The position numbers and the translations under genes were made by a program. The notes below the pieces were generated by a model. That model was not told where the DNA came from, made no database searches, and saw only the letters and a program-made list of their open reading frames with translations. Source: an uncultured Duganella sp. (GTDB lineage: Bacteria; Pseudomonadota; Gammaproteobacteria; Burkholderiales; Burkholderiaceae). From it: 10,797 bases of DNA. How positions within the stretch are numbered: the first letter of the stretch is position 1; each line of letters starts with the position of its first letter. Shown one piece after another: positions 1-6,447 of the stretch. The DNA lies in contig CAMLRG010000182.1 of the NCBI GenBank assembly GCA_946482335.1, positions 1-10,797 on the forward strand. The letters are read 5' to 3'.

Positions 1-749
1 GCCTGCAGTTCAACCGCATCCAGTTCACCAGCGACCTGCTGCCGGCCGACGTGGCCGGGGTCTCGATCTACGAACGCGAGCTGAATGCCTTCAGCTTCCA
101 TCCCGGCCCGATCTTCACGCAAGTGCTGCTGGCCGACGAAATCAACCGCGCCACGCCCAAGACCCAGTCCGGCTTGCTGGAAGCGATGGAAGAGCGCCAG
201 GTGTCGGCCGACGGCGTGACGCGGCCGCTGCCCGAACCGTTCTTCGTGATCGCCACGCAAAACCCGACCCACCAGGTGGGCACCTTCCCGCTGCCCGAAT
301 CGCAGCTCGACCGTTTCCTGATGTGCATTTCGCTCGGCTATCCCGACGCGGCCGCCGAGCGCGCGCTGCTGATGGGCGAAGACCGGCGCCAGATGCTGAA
401 ACACCTGGCCCCGGCCATGACGCCGGGCGAACTGGCGGCGGCGCAGCAGGCGCTGCGCCAGATCCACGCCGCGCCGGCCCTGATCGATTATGTGCAGGCG
501 CTGGCGCAAGCGTCGCGCCAGAACGGCTTCTTTGCCGAAGGCTTGAGCCCGCGCGCCGCGCTGGCCCTGCTGCAGGCGGCGCGCGCCTGGGCCGCGCTGG
601 AGGGGCGCGACCACGTGATGCCGGAAGACGTGCAAGCGGTGCTGGTGCCGGTCTGCGCGCACCGCCTGCGTCCGCTCAAATCGTCCCACGGCACCGCCCT
701 GGCCAGCCGCGACCTGGTGCTGCAACTGCAGAAATCCGTTCCGGTATAA
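1..749 (+). CDS. MoxR-family AAA+ ATPase, 5' truncated by window edge
   Basis: The reading frame is open from base 3 and its start and Walker A lie upstream of the window; a GTG at 51 is internal and not the start. Visible from N to C: the family-typical stretch QFTSDLLPADVAG (about 21-62), Walker B LLADEINRA with the Asp-Glu pair at 135-140, sensor 1 FFVIATQNP (240-266), the arginine-finger-like LPESQLDRF, and sensor 2 GLSPRA (540-557). MoxR ATPases act as chaperone-like remodelling machines, usually paired with von Willebrand or DUF58 proteins. Here the gene sits 4 nt upstream of a DUF58 gene and heads an operon with a membrane transglutaminase, the common arrangement for this subfamily. 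The substrate cannot be read from sequence. Family assignment is very secure; the envelope role is inferred from context. Confidence 0.95.
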   Translation, partial: LQFNRIQFTSDLLPADVAGVSIYERELNAFSFHPGPIFTQVLLADEINRATPKTQSGLLEAMEERQVSADGVTRPLPEPFFVIATQNPTHQVGTFPLPESQLDRFLMCISLGYPDAAAERALLMGEDRRQMLKHLAPAMTPGELAAAQQALRQIHAAPALIDYVQALAQASRQNGFFAEGLSPRAALALLQAARAWAALEGRDHVMPEDVQAVLVPVCAHRLRPLKSSHGTALASRDLVLQLQKSVPV

Positions 750-753
750 GCCC

Positions 754-1734
754 ATGCTTGCCCCGGCGCGCAGGATGCTCGACCGCTGGCTGTTCCAGCT
801 GAAGGACAAGGAACCGGGCGAAGTGCGGCTGGTGATGCGGCGCGTGTTCATCCTGCCCACGCGGCCCGGCATGGCATTCGTCGGCCTGCTGCTGATCATG
901 CTGATCGGCTCGGTCAATTACAACCTTGGCCTGGGCTTCGTGCTGACTTTTTTCACCGGCTCCTGCGCCATCGTCGACATGTATTGGACGGCCAGGAACC
1001 TGGCCTTGCTGCAGTTGGCCCCCGGCCGCGCCCAGCCCGTGTTTGCCGGCGACGAGGCGCAATTCGAACTGCTGGTGCGCAATCCCACGCCGCGCGACCG
1101 CTACGCCATCTGGCTCGGTTTCCAGGATGAAGGCCCGCCGCGCCAGGCGGTCGACGTGGCGGCCGGCGGCAGCGCATCCATCGTGCTGTCGCGCCCCAGC
1201 AAGGAGCGCGGCTGGCTGGCGGCGCCGCGCGTGCGCCTGTTCACGCGCTTCCCGCTAGGCTTGTTCGGTGCCTGGTCCTATTGGCAGCCGGATTTGCGCG
1301 TGCTGGCCTATCCGCAGCCGGAAGTGGCGCCGCCGGCGCTGCCCACCAGCGGCGCCGCGCGCGAGGACGGTCATGGCACCGTGGGCCTGGACAATTTTGC
1401 CGGCATCCGCAACTACCAGCCGGGCGACCCCATGCGCCATCTGGCCTGGCGCCAGATCGCGCGCCTGCATCCTGACGAAGGCGGCAGCCTGGTCAGCAAG
1501 CATTTCGAAGGCGGCGCGGTGTCCGACCTGCTGCTGGCGCTCGATGCGCTGCCGCCGCTGCTCGATATCGAAGTCAAGTTATCGCGCCTGGCCGCCTGGG
1601 TGCTGGAAGCCGAACGGCGCGCCTTGCCCTATGCCCTGAGCGTCGGCGCGCGCCATATCGCGCAGGGCCTGGGCGAAGCGCATTGCGCCGAATGCCTGCG
1701 CGCGCTGGCCCTGTACGGCAAGGAGGGGCCATGA
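754..1734 (+). CDS. DUF58 domain-containing membrane protein
   Basis: A 326-aa protein. A basic N-terminus leads into the family-typical FILPTRPGMAF and then two hydrophobic segments (about residues 40-54 and 58-76). The soluble part carries the DUF58 signature around residues 213-232: NFAGIRNYQPGDPMRHLAW, with the conserved Tyr-x-Pro-Gly-Asp-x-x-Arg-x-x-x-Trp pattern. DUF58 proteins are the usual partners of MoxR ATPases and often resemble von Willebrand A folds; no enzymatic residue can be assigned. The start at 754 lies only 4 nt after the MoxR stop and has no strong Shine-Dalgarno, so reinitiation is likely; ATG 775 (residue 8) is a possible alternative. The stop overlaps the next gene's start (ATGA). 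Family identity is firm, molecular function unknown. Confidence 0.93.
   Translation: MLAPARRMLDRWLFQLKDKEPGEVRLVMRRVFILPTRPGMAFVGLLLIMLIGSVNYNLGLGFVLTFFTGSCAIVDMYWTARNLALLQLAPGRAQPVFAGDEAQFELLVRNPTPRDRYAIWLGFQDEGPPRQAVDVAAGGSASIVLSRPSKERGWLAAPRVRLFTRFPLGLFGAWSYWQPDLRVLAYPQPEVAPPALPTSGAAREDGHGTVGLDNFAGIRNYQPGDPMRHLAWRQIARLHPDEGGSLVSKHFEGGAVSDLLLALDALPPLLDIEVKLSRLAAWVLEAERRALPYALSVGARHIAQGLGEAHCAECLRALALYGKEGP
1721..1726 (+). promoter_or_regulatory. Strong Shine-Dalgarno for the transglutaminase gene
   Basis: AGGAGG lies inside the last codons of the DUF58 gene. It is 4 nt from ATG 1731 and 7 nt from ATG 1734, so it supports a start here rather than the in-frame ATG at 1683, which has no such site. 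The 7-nt spacing slightly favours 1734; both give essentially the same protein. Confidence 0.75.
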
Positions 1735-3752
1735 TGGGCGGCCTGGCCAAGCTGGGCGGGCCGCTCACGCGCGACAAGTCGGACACCCTGCTGCTGTTGC
1801 TGGGGGCCGTGCTGGTGCTGGCGCCGCACTTCGGCCACCTGCCCGCCTGGACCACCGGCACCGTGTGCCTGACCTTGCTCTGGCGCGCCGCCATCACGCT
1901 GCGCGGCAGCCGGCTGCCGCCCTTATGGCTGCTGTTGCCGGTATCGCTGCTGGCGATGGGCGGGGTGTACCTGAGTTTCCGTACCCTGCTGGGGCGCGAA
2001 GCCGGCGTCACCATGCTGGCCTTGCTGCTCACCTTCAAGCTGCTGGAAATGCACGCGCGGCGCGACCTGTTCGTGGTGATCTTCCTGTGCTTCTTCCTGC
2101 TGCTGACGAATTTCTTTTACTCGCAGTCGATCGCCACCGCCCTGGTGATGGCGGCCACCATCATCGTGCTGCTGGCGGCGCAAATCACCTTCCAGTTCAC
2201 CGGCGCCGTCCCCCCGTTGGCAACGCGCCTGAAAATGGCCGCCCGCGTATTCCTGGTGGCAGCGCCCTTGGGCATCCTGCTGTTCATCGGCTTCCCCCGC
2301 ATCCAGGGCCCGCTGTGGGGCTTGCCGGGCGATGCCAGCAGCGGCAAGAGCGGCATGTCCGACACCATGTCGCCCGGCTCGATGACCAGCCTGGCGCTGT
2401 CGGAAGAAGTGGCCTTCCGTGTCAAGTTCAGCGCCGCCGCACCGCCGCAGCAACAGCTGTACTGGCGCGGCCCGGTCTTGAGCCACTACGATGGCCGCAC
2501 TTGGCGCCGCATCGGCAAGGAGCTATTCCAGCCCAGCCTGCCGCGCCTGCGCCAACAGCTCGAATGGCGCGGCCCATCCTATGGCTACGAGGTGACGCTG
2601 GAGCCGGGCAAGCGGCAATTCCTGTTCATGCTGGAGCTGAGCGAACCGCTGTTCCAGGCGGAAGGTGGTTTGGTGTCCTACACCACCGAATTGGAGCAGC
2701 TGGTGCGCGCCAGTAACGACAAACGCCTGCGCTACGCCGGCGTGGCGCACCCGGTCCATGCCGCCCAAGCCGGCTTGCCGCCGGCCGCGCTGGAACGCTG
2801 GCTGCAGCTGCCGCAGGGCTTCAACCCGCGCACCTTGCGCTATGCAGCGCAAATCCAGGCCATACGCGCCGAGCGCGGCGACGAAGCGGCCATTGCCGCC
2901 GTCCTGGACAACTTCCGGCGCGGCTTCGAATACACGCTGGAACCCGGCCGCCTGGGACGCGATGCGGTCGACGAATTCCTGTTCGATTCGCGCCAGGGTT
3001 TTTGCGAGCACTATTCGGGCGCCTTTGTCTACCTGATGCGCGCGGCCGGGCTGCCGGCCCGCGTCGTCAACGGTTACCAGGGCGGCGAACTGAATCCGGT
3101 GGATGGCTATTACACGGTACGCCAGTCCGACGCCCACGCCTGGAGCGAAGTCTGGCTGGGCGCCGGACGCGGCTGGACCCGGGTCGACCCGACCGCCGCC
3201 GTGGCGCCGGAACGCATCCGCACCAGCCTGGCGCAAACCCTGCCGCGCGCCGCGCCGTTCGGCCTGGAAGGCTTGGCCAATCTGGCGCGCGACCAATCGT
3301 CGTGGCTGGCACAGCTGCGTTTTGGCCTCAGTGCGATGAATAATGCTTGGAATCAATGGATCCTCGATTACAATCCAAACAGGCAGAAAAATTTCCTTAG
3401 GGAACTGGCCGCCGCCTTCGGCAACTGGCGCATGCTCGCCGCGCTGGCCCTGTGCACCGGGCTGGTGTGGCTGGCAAGCTACCGCCGCGCCGCGCGCGCG
3501 CGCGACCCGCTCGATGCCGCCTTCGCCGCCTTTTGCCGCCAGCTGGCGCGGCATGGCGTGCAGCGGGCGCCCGACGAGGGGCCGCTGAGCCTATCGCGAC
3601 GCGTGCGGCAATTGAAGCTGCCACGCGAGAAAATAACTGCCATGACAGAATTCCTGGAGCTGTACGGCGCGCTCAAATACGGCGCACCGTCGGCGCAACG
3701 AGACAACGGGCCGGTCGCACGGCTGAACAGTTTGCTGAAGCAATCCCGATGA
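1731..3752 (+). CDS. tgpA: TgpA-like membrane transglutaminase (DUF3488 / transglutaminase / DUF4129)
   Basis: A 673-aa protein. The N-terminal 190 residues hold about six or seven hydrophobic helices (near 18-33, 40-56, 65-82, 90-106, 111-127, 132-150, 169-186), matching the DUF3488 membrane domain. A large periplasmic region follows with a transglutaminase-like core. The Cys-His-Asp triad is visible: Cys425 in GFCEHYSG, His469 in SDAHAWSEVW and Asp486 in WTRVDPT. A last TM segment (about 567-583) precedes a DUF4129-like cytoplasmic tail. The order matches Pseudomonas aeruginosa TgpA, an inner-membrane protein with periplasmic transglutaminase fold that is important for viability there. Transfer of essentiality to this organism would be inference. 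The start at 1731 (or 1734) follows a strong SD; the stop overlaps mltB in ATGA. The protein substrate is unknown. Confidence 0.92.
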   Translation: MMGGLAKLGGPLTRDKSDTLLLLLGAVLVLAPHFGHLPAWTTGTVCLTLLWRAAITLRGSRLPPLWLLLPVSLLAMGGVYLSFRTLLGREAGVTMLALLLTFKLLEMHARRDLFVVIFLCFFLLLTNFFYSQSIATALVMAATIIVLLAAQITFQFTGAVPPLATRLKMAARVFLVAAPLGILLFIGFPRIQGPLWGLPGDASSGKSGMSDTMSPGSMTSLALSEEVAFRVKFSAAAPPQQQLYWRGPVLSHYDGRTWRRIGKELFQPSLPRLRQQLEWRGPSYGYEVTLEPGKRQFLFMLELSEPLFQAEGGLVSYTTELEQLVRASNDKRLRYAGVAHPVHAAQAGLPPAALERWLQLPQGFNPRTLRYAAQIQAIRAERGDEAAIAAVLDNFRRGFEYTLEPGRLGRDAVDEFLFDSRQGFCEHYSGAFVYLMRAAGLPARVVNGYQGGELNPVDGYYTVRQSDAHAWSEVWLGAGRGWTRVDPTAAVAPERIRTSLAQTLPRAAPFGLEGLANLARDQSSWLAQLRFGLSAMNNAWNQWILDYNPNRQKNFLRELAAAFGNWRMLAALALCTGLVWLASYRRAARARDPLDAAFAAFCRQLARHGVQRAPDEGPLSLSRRVRQLKLPREKITAMTEFLELYGALKYGAPSAQRDNGPVARLNSLLKQSR

Positions 3753-4876
3753 CATTCCTGAACAAACTCCCCACCGCTCTGCTGGCCCTGGCCTGCCTTG
3801 GCCTGGCTGCGCCGCCGGCCGCCGACGCCGCGCCGCGCAAGCCGGCCAAGAAAGCCGTCAAGAAACCCGCCAAGAAGGCCAAACCGAAAAAACCCGCCAT
3901 CGATTACGCCGGCGAGTTCGTCAACTTCGGCCAATGGCAGGACGTGCAGCAATTCATGGGCGATATGGAGCAGAAGCATGGCGTACCCGTCGCCGAGCTG
4001 GAAAAGCTGTTCCTCGAATTGCGCTACATCGATGCGGCGGTGCAGCTGGTGAAGCCGGCGCCGCCGGGCAAGCCGAAAAATTGGCAAGCCTACAGCAGCC
4101 GCTTCATCGAACCGATCCGCATCAATGCCGGCGTGGCATTCTGGAACGCCAACCGCGACACGCTGGCGCGCGCCGAAGCGCTGTATGGCGTGCCGGCCGA
4201 CATCATCGTCGGCATCATCGGCGTGGAAACCATCTATGGCCGCGACATGGGCAAGTTCCGCGTGCTCGACGTGCTGGCCACGCTGGCCTTCGCCTACCCG
4301 CTGGCGCCAAACCGCGAGTCGCGCATGGCATTTTTCCGCAGCGAGCTGGAAGCGACCATCGTCTCGGCGCGCCAGACCGGGCTCGACCCGCTGACCTTGA
4401 CCGGCTCCTACGCCGGCGCGGTCGGCATGCCGCAATTCATGCCGGGCAATATCTACAAGCTGGGGGTGGACTTCGACGGCGACGGCAAGGTGGACTTGCG
4501 CAATTCGGCGGCCGATGCGATCGGCAGCGTGGCCAACTTCCTGGTGGCACACGGCTGGCAGCGCGAAGCCCCTGCCGCCGTGGTCTACCCCGCCGCCGTC
4601 TCGCCCGAGCGGGCGTGGGAAAAATACATCGACCAAGGCCTGGACGCGAAGTACCGCGGCGAGGAGCTGTTGGCGGCGGGGGTCAGCACCAACGCGGTAT
4701 TGCCGCCCGGACTGTATGGCCTGGTGGACTTGCAAAACGGCGCCGAACCAACGGAATACTGGATTGGCAGCAATAACTTTTATGCTATTACCAAGTACAA
4801 CAGGAGTTATTTCTATGCCATGTCGGTGGTGGAACTGGGGCGCGCGGTAAAGCTTTCAATCCAGGACACTTTGTAA
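3749..4876 (+). CDS. mltB: MltB-type lytic murein transglycosylase
   Basis: A 375-aa exported enzyme that cleaves the MurNAc-GlcNAc bond of peptidoglycan, forming 1,6-anhydro-MurNAc. The catalytic Glu is Glu160 in GIIGVETIYGRDMGKFRVLD, matching the E. coli MltB/Slt35 motif; GAVGMPQFMPGNI and the Asp-rich VDFDGDGKVDLRN (EF-hand-like in Slt35) follow. The signal peptide is residues 1-27, with likely cleavage at ADA|AP; Cys16 in ALAC is only a poor lipobox, so soluble versus lipoprotein is uncertain. Residues 29-49 form a Lys/Pro/Ala-rich basic linker not typical of the family. ATG 3749 is chosen because it overlaps the previous stop (ATGA) and begins the signal peptide; the frame is open further upstream to 3452 but that part has no sense as protein. 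It has no good SD, consistent with coupling. Confidence 0.93.
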   Translation: MTFLNKLPTALLALACLGLAAPPAADAAPRKPAKKAVKKPAKKAKPKKPAIDYAGEFVNFGQWQDVQQFMGDMEQKHGVPVAELEKLFLELRYIDAAVQLVKPAPPGKPKNWQAYSSRFIEPIRINAGVAFWNANRDTLARAEALYGVPADIIVGIIGVETIYGRDMGKFRVLDVLATLAFAYPLAPNRESRMAFFRSELEATIVSARQTGLDPLTLTGSYAGAVGMPQFMPGNIYKLGVDFDGDGKVDLRNSAADAIGSVANFLVAHGWQREAPAAVVYPAAVSPERAWEKYIDQGLDAKYRGEELLAAGVSTNAVLPPGLYGLVDLQNGAEPTEYWIGSNNFYAITKYNRSYFYAMSVVELGRAVKLSIQDTL

Positions 4877-4879
4877 CGA

Positions 4880-4937
4880 CTTGTAACTTGTGTGATTTAC
4901 AAGGGTACAAAATTACCCTATCACAAAAATTAGGGTA
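4880..4937. repeat. Cluster of overlapping short inverted repeats (operator-like or RNA-structural)
   Basis: Just after the mltB stop there are four perfect inverted repeats that share arms. CTTGTAA (4880-4886) pairs with TTACAAG (4897-4903), 10-nt spacer. TGTGAT (4891-4896) pairs with ATCACA (4920-4925). Nested inside it, AGGGTA (4902-4907) pairs with TACCCT (4914-4919), 6-nt spacer. TACCCTA (4914-4920) also pairs with TAGGGTA (4931-4937), 10-nt spacer. As RNA the structures would be mutually exclusive in part. As DNA they look like neighbouring protein-binding half-sites upstream of the promoter at 4961-4989. No T-tract follows, so this is not a standard terminator. The repeats are directly seen; their function is inference. 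Confidence 0.6.
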
Positions 4938-4960
4938 GAATTCTCTCAGAATGTTGCGAT

Positions 4961-4989
4961 AGGACAACGCGTTTCGAGAGCAATATACT
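4961..4989 (+). promoter_or_regulatory. Sigma70-like promoter for the small HTH gene
   Basis: AGGACA (4961-4966, 4 of 6 to TTGACA) and TATACT (4984-4989, 5 of 6 to TATAAT) are separated by 17 bp, in an AT-rich stretch. Predicted transcription would begin near 4996, giving a leader of about 125 nt before ATG 5123. The inverted-repeat cluster then occupies roughly -116 to -59. A second -10-like word, TATATT/TATTAT at 5041-5048, lacks a matching -35. Confidence 0.5.
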
Positions 4990-5025
4990 ATTTTTTGTTG
5001 CACGCAAGTACTGCTGACCGCACTG

Positions 5026-5037
5026 TTGTACAATTGT
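5026..5037. repeat. Overlapping palindromes TTGTACAA and ACAATTGT
   Basis: TTGTACAA (5026-5033) and ACAATTGT (5030-5037) are each perfect 8-bp palindromes sharing four bases. They lie about 30 nt inside the leader predicted from the 4961-4989 promoter. The TTGTA/TACAA core also recurs in the repeat cluster upstream (4881, 4898, 4906), so this may be another copy of the same recognition site. Short palindromes in AT-rich DNA also arise by chance. Confidence 0.35.
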
Positions 5038-5046
5038 GTATATATT

Positions 5047-5106
5047 ATGAAACTTGTTAAACAGGAATCCGTTTCAGGATTGGGGTCGTTAGCAGGACAA
5101 CTTTAG
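5047..5106 (+). CDS. Possible 19-codon upstream ORF / leader peptide
   Basis: ATG 5047 opens a frame encoding MKLVKQESVSGLGSLAGQL, ending at TAG 5104-5106, 16 nt before the start of the HTH gene. No Shine-Dalgarno precedes it, so ordinary initiation is doubtful; a start near an AT-rich -10-like word (5041-5048) could instead make it nearly leaderless from a second promoter. It contains a small hairpin, AATCC (5066-5070) with GGATT (5077-5081). The peptide has no run of one amino acid that would suggest classical attenuation. It may equally be a chance ORF. Confidence 0.2.
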   Translation: MKLVKQESVSGLGSLAGQL

Positions 5107-5122
5107 AGAAGGAACAGAGGAC

Positions 5123-5470
5123 ATGACCAACCAAGTCGGTAATGACATCAACAACGAGTCGGAAGGCGATGATCTGCTGCAGTACAACCCGAACCGCCTG
5201 CTCGACACCCTGATCGAAAACCTGCGCCTGAAGAACGACGCGGCCCTGTCGCGCGCTCTGGAAGTGGCGCCGCCGGTGATCTCCAAGATCCGCCACCACC
5301 GCCTGCCGGTCGGCGCATCGCTGCTGATCCGCATGCACGAGGTTTCCGACCTGAGCATCCGCGACCTGCGCTACCTGATGGGCGACCGCCGCAACAAGTT
5401 CCGCATCAGCGACAAGCAGTTCAAGCCGAAAGAAGGTTCGGGCGGCGGCTCGACCGAAAACAAGGGCTGA
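5123..5470 (+). CDS. Small helix-turn-helix-like protein of unknown function
   Basis: A 115-aa protein I do not recognise by name. After an acidic, Asn-rich N-terminus (1-17), residues 26-86 look like a compact helical DNA-binding domain of the Cro/CI (XRE) type. NDAALSRALEV (38-48) would be helix 2 and APPVISKIRHHRLP (49-62) the recognition helix with its basic turn, followed by an Arg/Leu-rich helix ending RDLRYLMGD. The tail from 87 is basic, then Gly/Ser-rich (GSGGGSTENKG), probably disordered. It has no signal peptide or membrane segment. The start is set by ATG 5123 with AAGGA at 5109-5113, 9 nt upstream. Codon use is as GC-rich as its neighbours, unlike its AT-rich upstream gap. It is monocistronic. 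A DNA-binding regulator, perhaps autoregulated through the repeats upstream, is the best inference. Confidence 0.8.
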   Translation: MTNQVGNDINNESEGDDLLQYNPNRLLDTLIENLRLKNDAALSRALEVAPPVISKIRHHRLPVGASLLIRMHEVSDLSIRDLRYLMGDRRNKFRISDKQFKPKEGSGGGSTENKG

Positions 5471-5487
5471 TCCAGCGCCTTGTCGGC

Positions 5488-5507
5488 CCCTCCCCGCGCG
5501 GGGAGGG
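5488..5507. terminator. Perfect GC-rich palindrome between convergent genes
   Basis: CCCTCCCC - GCGC - GGGGAGGG forms an uninterrupted 20-bp palindrome 18 bp after the HTH stop and 15 bp from the cysM stop on the other strand. The hairpin would be very stable. On the + strand a short TTTT appears only 14 nt later (5521-5524), and on the - strand there is no T-tract, so intrinsic termination is plausible rather than certain. It could also be one copy of a dispersed intergenic palindrome. Confidence 0.5.
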
Positions 5508-5522
5508 TGGGCTGCTGCGCTT

Positions 5523-6425
5523 TTATGCCGGGAAGACCCCGGTCGAAAGATAGCGGTCGCCGCGATCGCAGACGATGAACACGATCGTCGCGTTCTCCAC
5601 TTGCTGTGAAATCCGCAGCGCAATCTCGCAGGCACCTGCTGCCGAAATCCCGCAGAAGATGCCTTCCTCCGCAGCCATGCGGCGCGCCATGCGCTCCGCC
5701 GCGGCCTGCGACACGTATTCCACCTGGTCCACGCGCGCCTTGTCGTAAATCTTCGGCAGGTAGGCTTCCGGCCATTTGCGGATGCCCGGGATCGACGAGC
5801 CCTCTTCCGGCTGCGCGCCGATGATGCGGATATGCTCGTTCTGCTCCTTGAGGAATTGCGACACGCCCATGATGGTGCCGGTGGTGCCCATGGCGGACAC
5901 GAAGTGGGTGACGCGGCCTGCGGTGTCGCGCCAGATTTCCGGCCCGGTGCCCTCGTAGTGGGCGCGCGGGTTGTCGCCGTTGGCGAACTGGTCGAGGATG
6001 ATGCCCTTGCCGTCCTTTTGCATCTGCTCGGCCAGGTCGCGCGCGTATTCCATGCCGCCGGTCTTGGGCGTCAGGATGATGCTGGCGCCATAGGCGGCCA
6101 TGCTCATGCGCCGTTCCTCGCTCAGGTTTTCCGGCATCAGCAGCACCATCTTGTAACCGCGGATCGCCGCGGCCATGGCCAGCGCGATGCCGGTATTGCC
6201 GCTGGTGGCTTCGATCAGGGTGTCGCCCGGTTTGATCTGGCCGCGCTCTTCGGCCCGGCGCAGCATGGACATGGCAGCGCGGTCCTTGACCGAGCCGGCC
6301 GGATTGTCGCCTTCCATCTTGCCCAGGATGATGTTGCCGCGTGCGGCCGCTTCGGCGCCGGGGATGCGCACCAGCTGCACCAGCGGCGTATTGCCGATGG
6401 TATCGGCGATTGTCTTGTATCCCAT
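5523..6425 (-). CDS. cysM: Cysteine synthase B (O-acetylserine sulfhydrylase, CysM type)
   Basis: A 300-aa PLP enzyme that makes cysteine from O-acetylserine and sulfide; E. coli CysM also accepts thiosulfate. Lys47 in NPAGSVKDRA is the PLP-binding lysine, TSGNTGIALA (from residue 74) binds substrate, and SAMGTTGTIMG is the PLP phosphate loop. The GAQPEEGSSIPGIRKWPEAY segment and the length (E. coli CysM 303, CysK about 320) favour CysM over CysK. The start is ATG at 6425, with AGGA at 6429-6432 just upstream; the frame stays open upstream but that part lies antisense in the neighbouring acetyltransferase gene. It is 22 nt downstream of the GNAT gene and likely co-transcribed. The enzyme is cytoplasmic. 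Confidence 0.95.
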   Translation of the reverse strand: MGYKTIADTIGNTPLVQLVRIPGAEAAARGNIILGKMEGDNPAGSVKDRAAMSMLRRAEERGQIKPGDTLIEATSGNTGIALAMAAAIRGYKMVLLMPENLSEERRMSMAAYGASIILTPKTGGMEYARDLAEQMQKDGKGIILDQFANGDNPRAHYEGTGPEIWRDTAGRVTHFVSAMGTTGTIMGVSQFLKEQNEHIRIIGAQPEEGSSIPGIRKWPEAYLPKIYDKARVDQVEYVSQAAAERMARRMAAEEGIFCGISAAGACEIALRISQQVENATIVFIVCDRGDRYLSTGVFPA

Positions 6426-6447
6426 GTTTCCTGCTCGATGTGTTCTG

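Noticed and set aside
3452..3748. Upstream extension of the mltB frame
   Set aside because: It overlaps the transglutaminase C-terminus, has Arg/Ala shadow composition and would bury the signal peptide inside the protein.
2523..4735. Long - strand open frames opposite the transglutaminase and mltB genes (2523-3554 and 3479-4735)
   Set aside because: They are shadow frames of GC-rich genes with strong motifs on the + strand; no start signals or recognisable motifs.
4891..4925. CRP-like TGTGA...TCACA site
   Set aside because: The half-sites are 25 bp apart instead of the 6 bp required by CRP-type dimers.
4891..4937. Intrinsic terminator of the mltB operon
   Set aside because: The hairpins are real but neither strand shows a T-tract directly after the stem; kept only as a repeat cluster.
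5123..5470. Phage repressor or mobile-element gene
   Set aside because: No integrase, transposase, terminal repeats or tRNA nearby, and codon use matches the neighbours.
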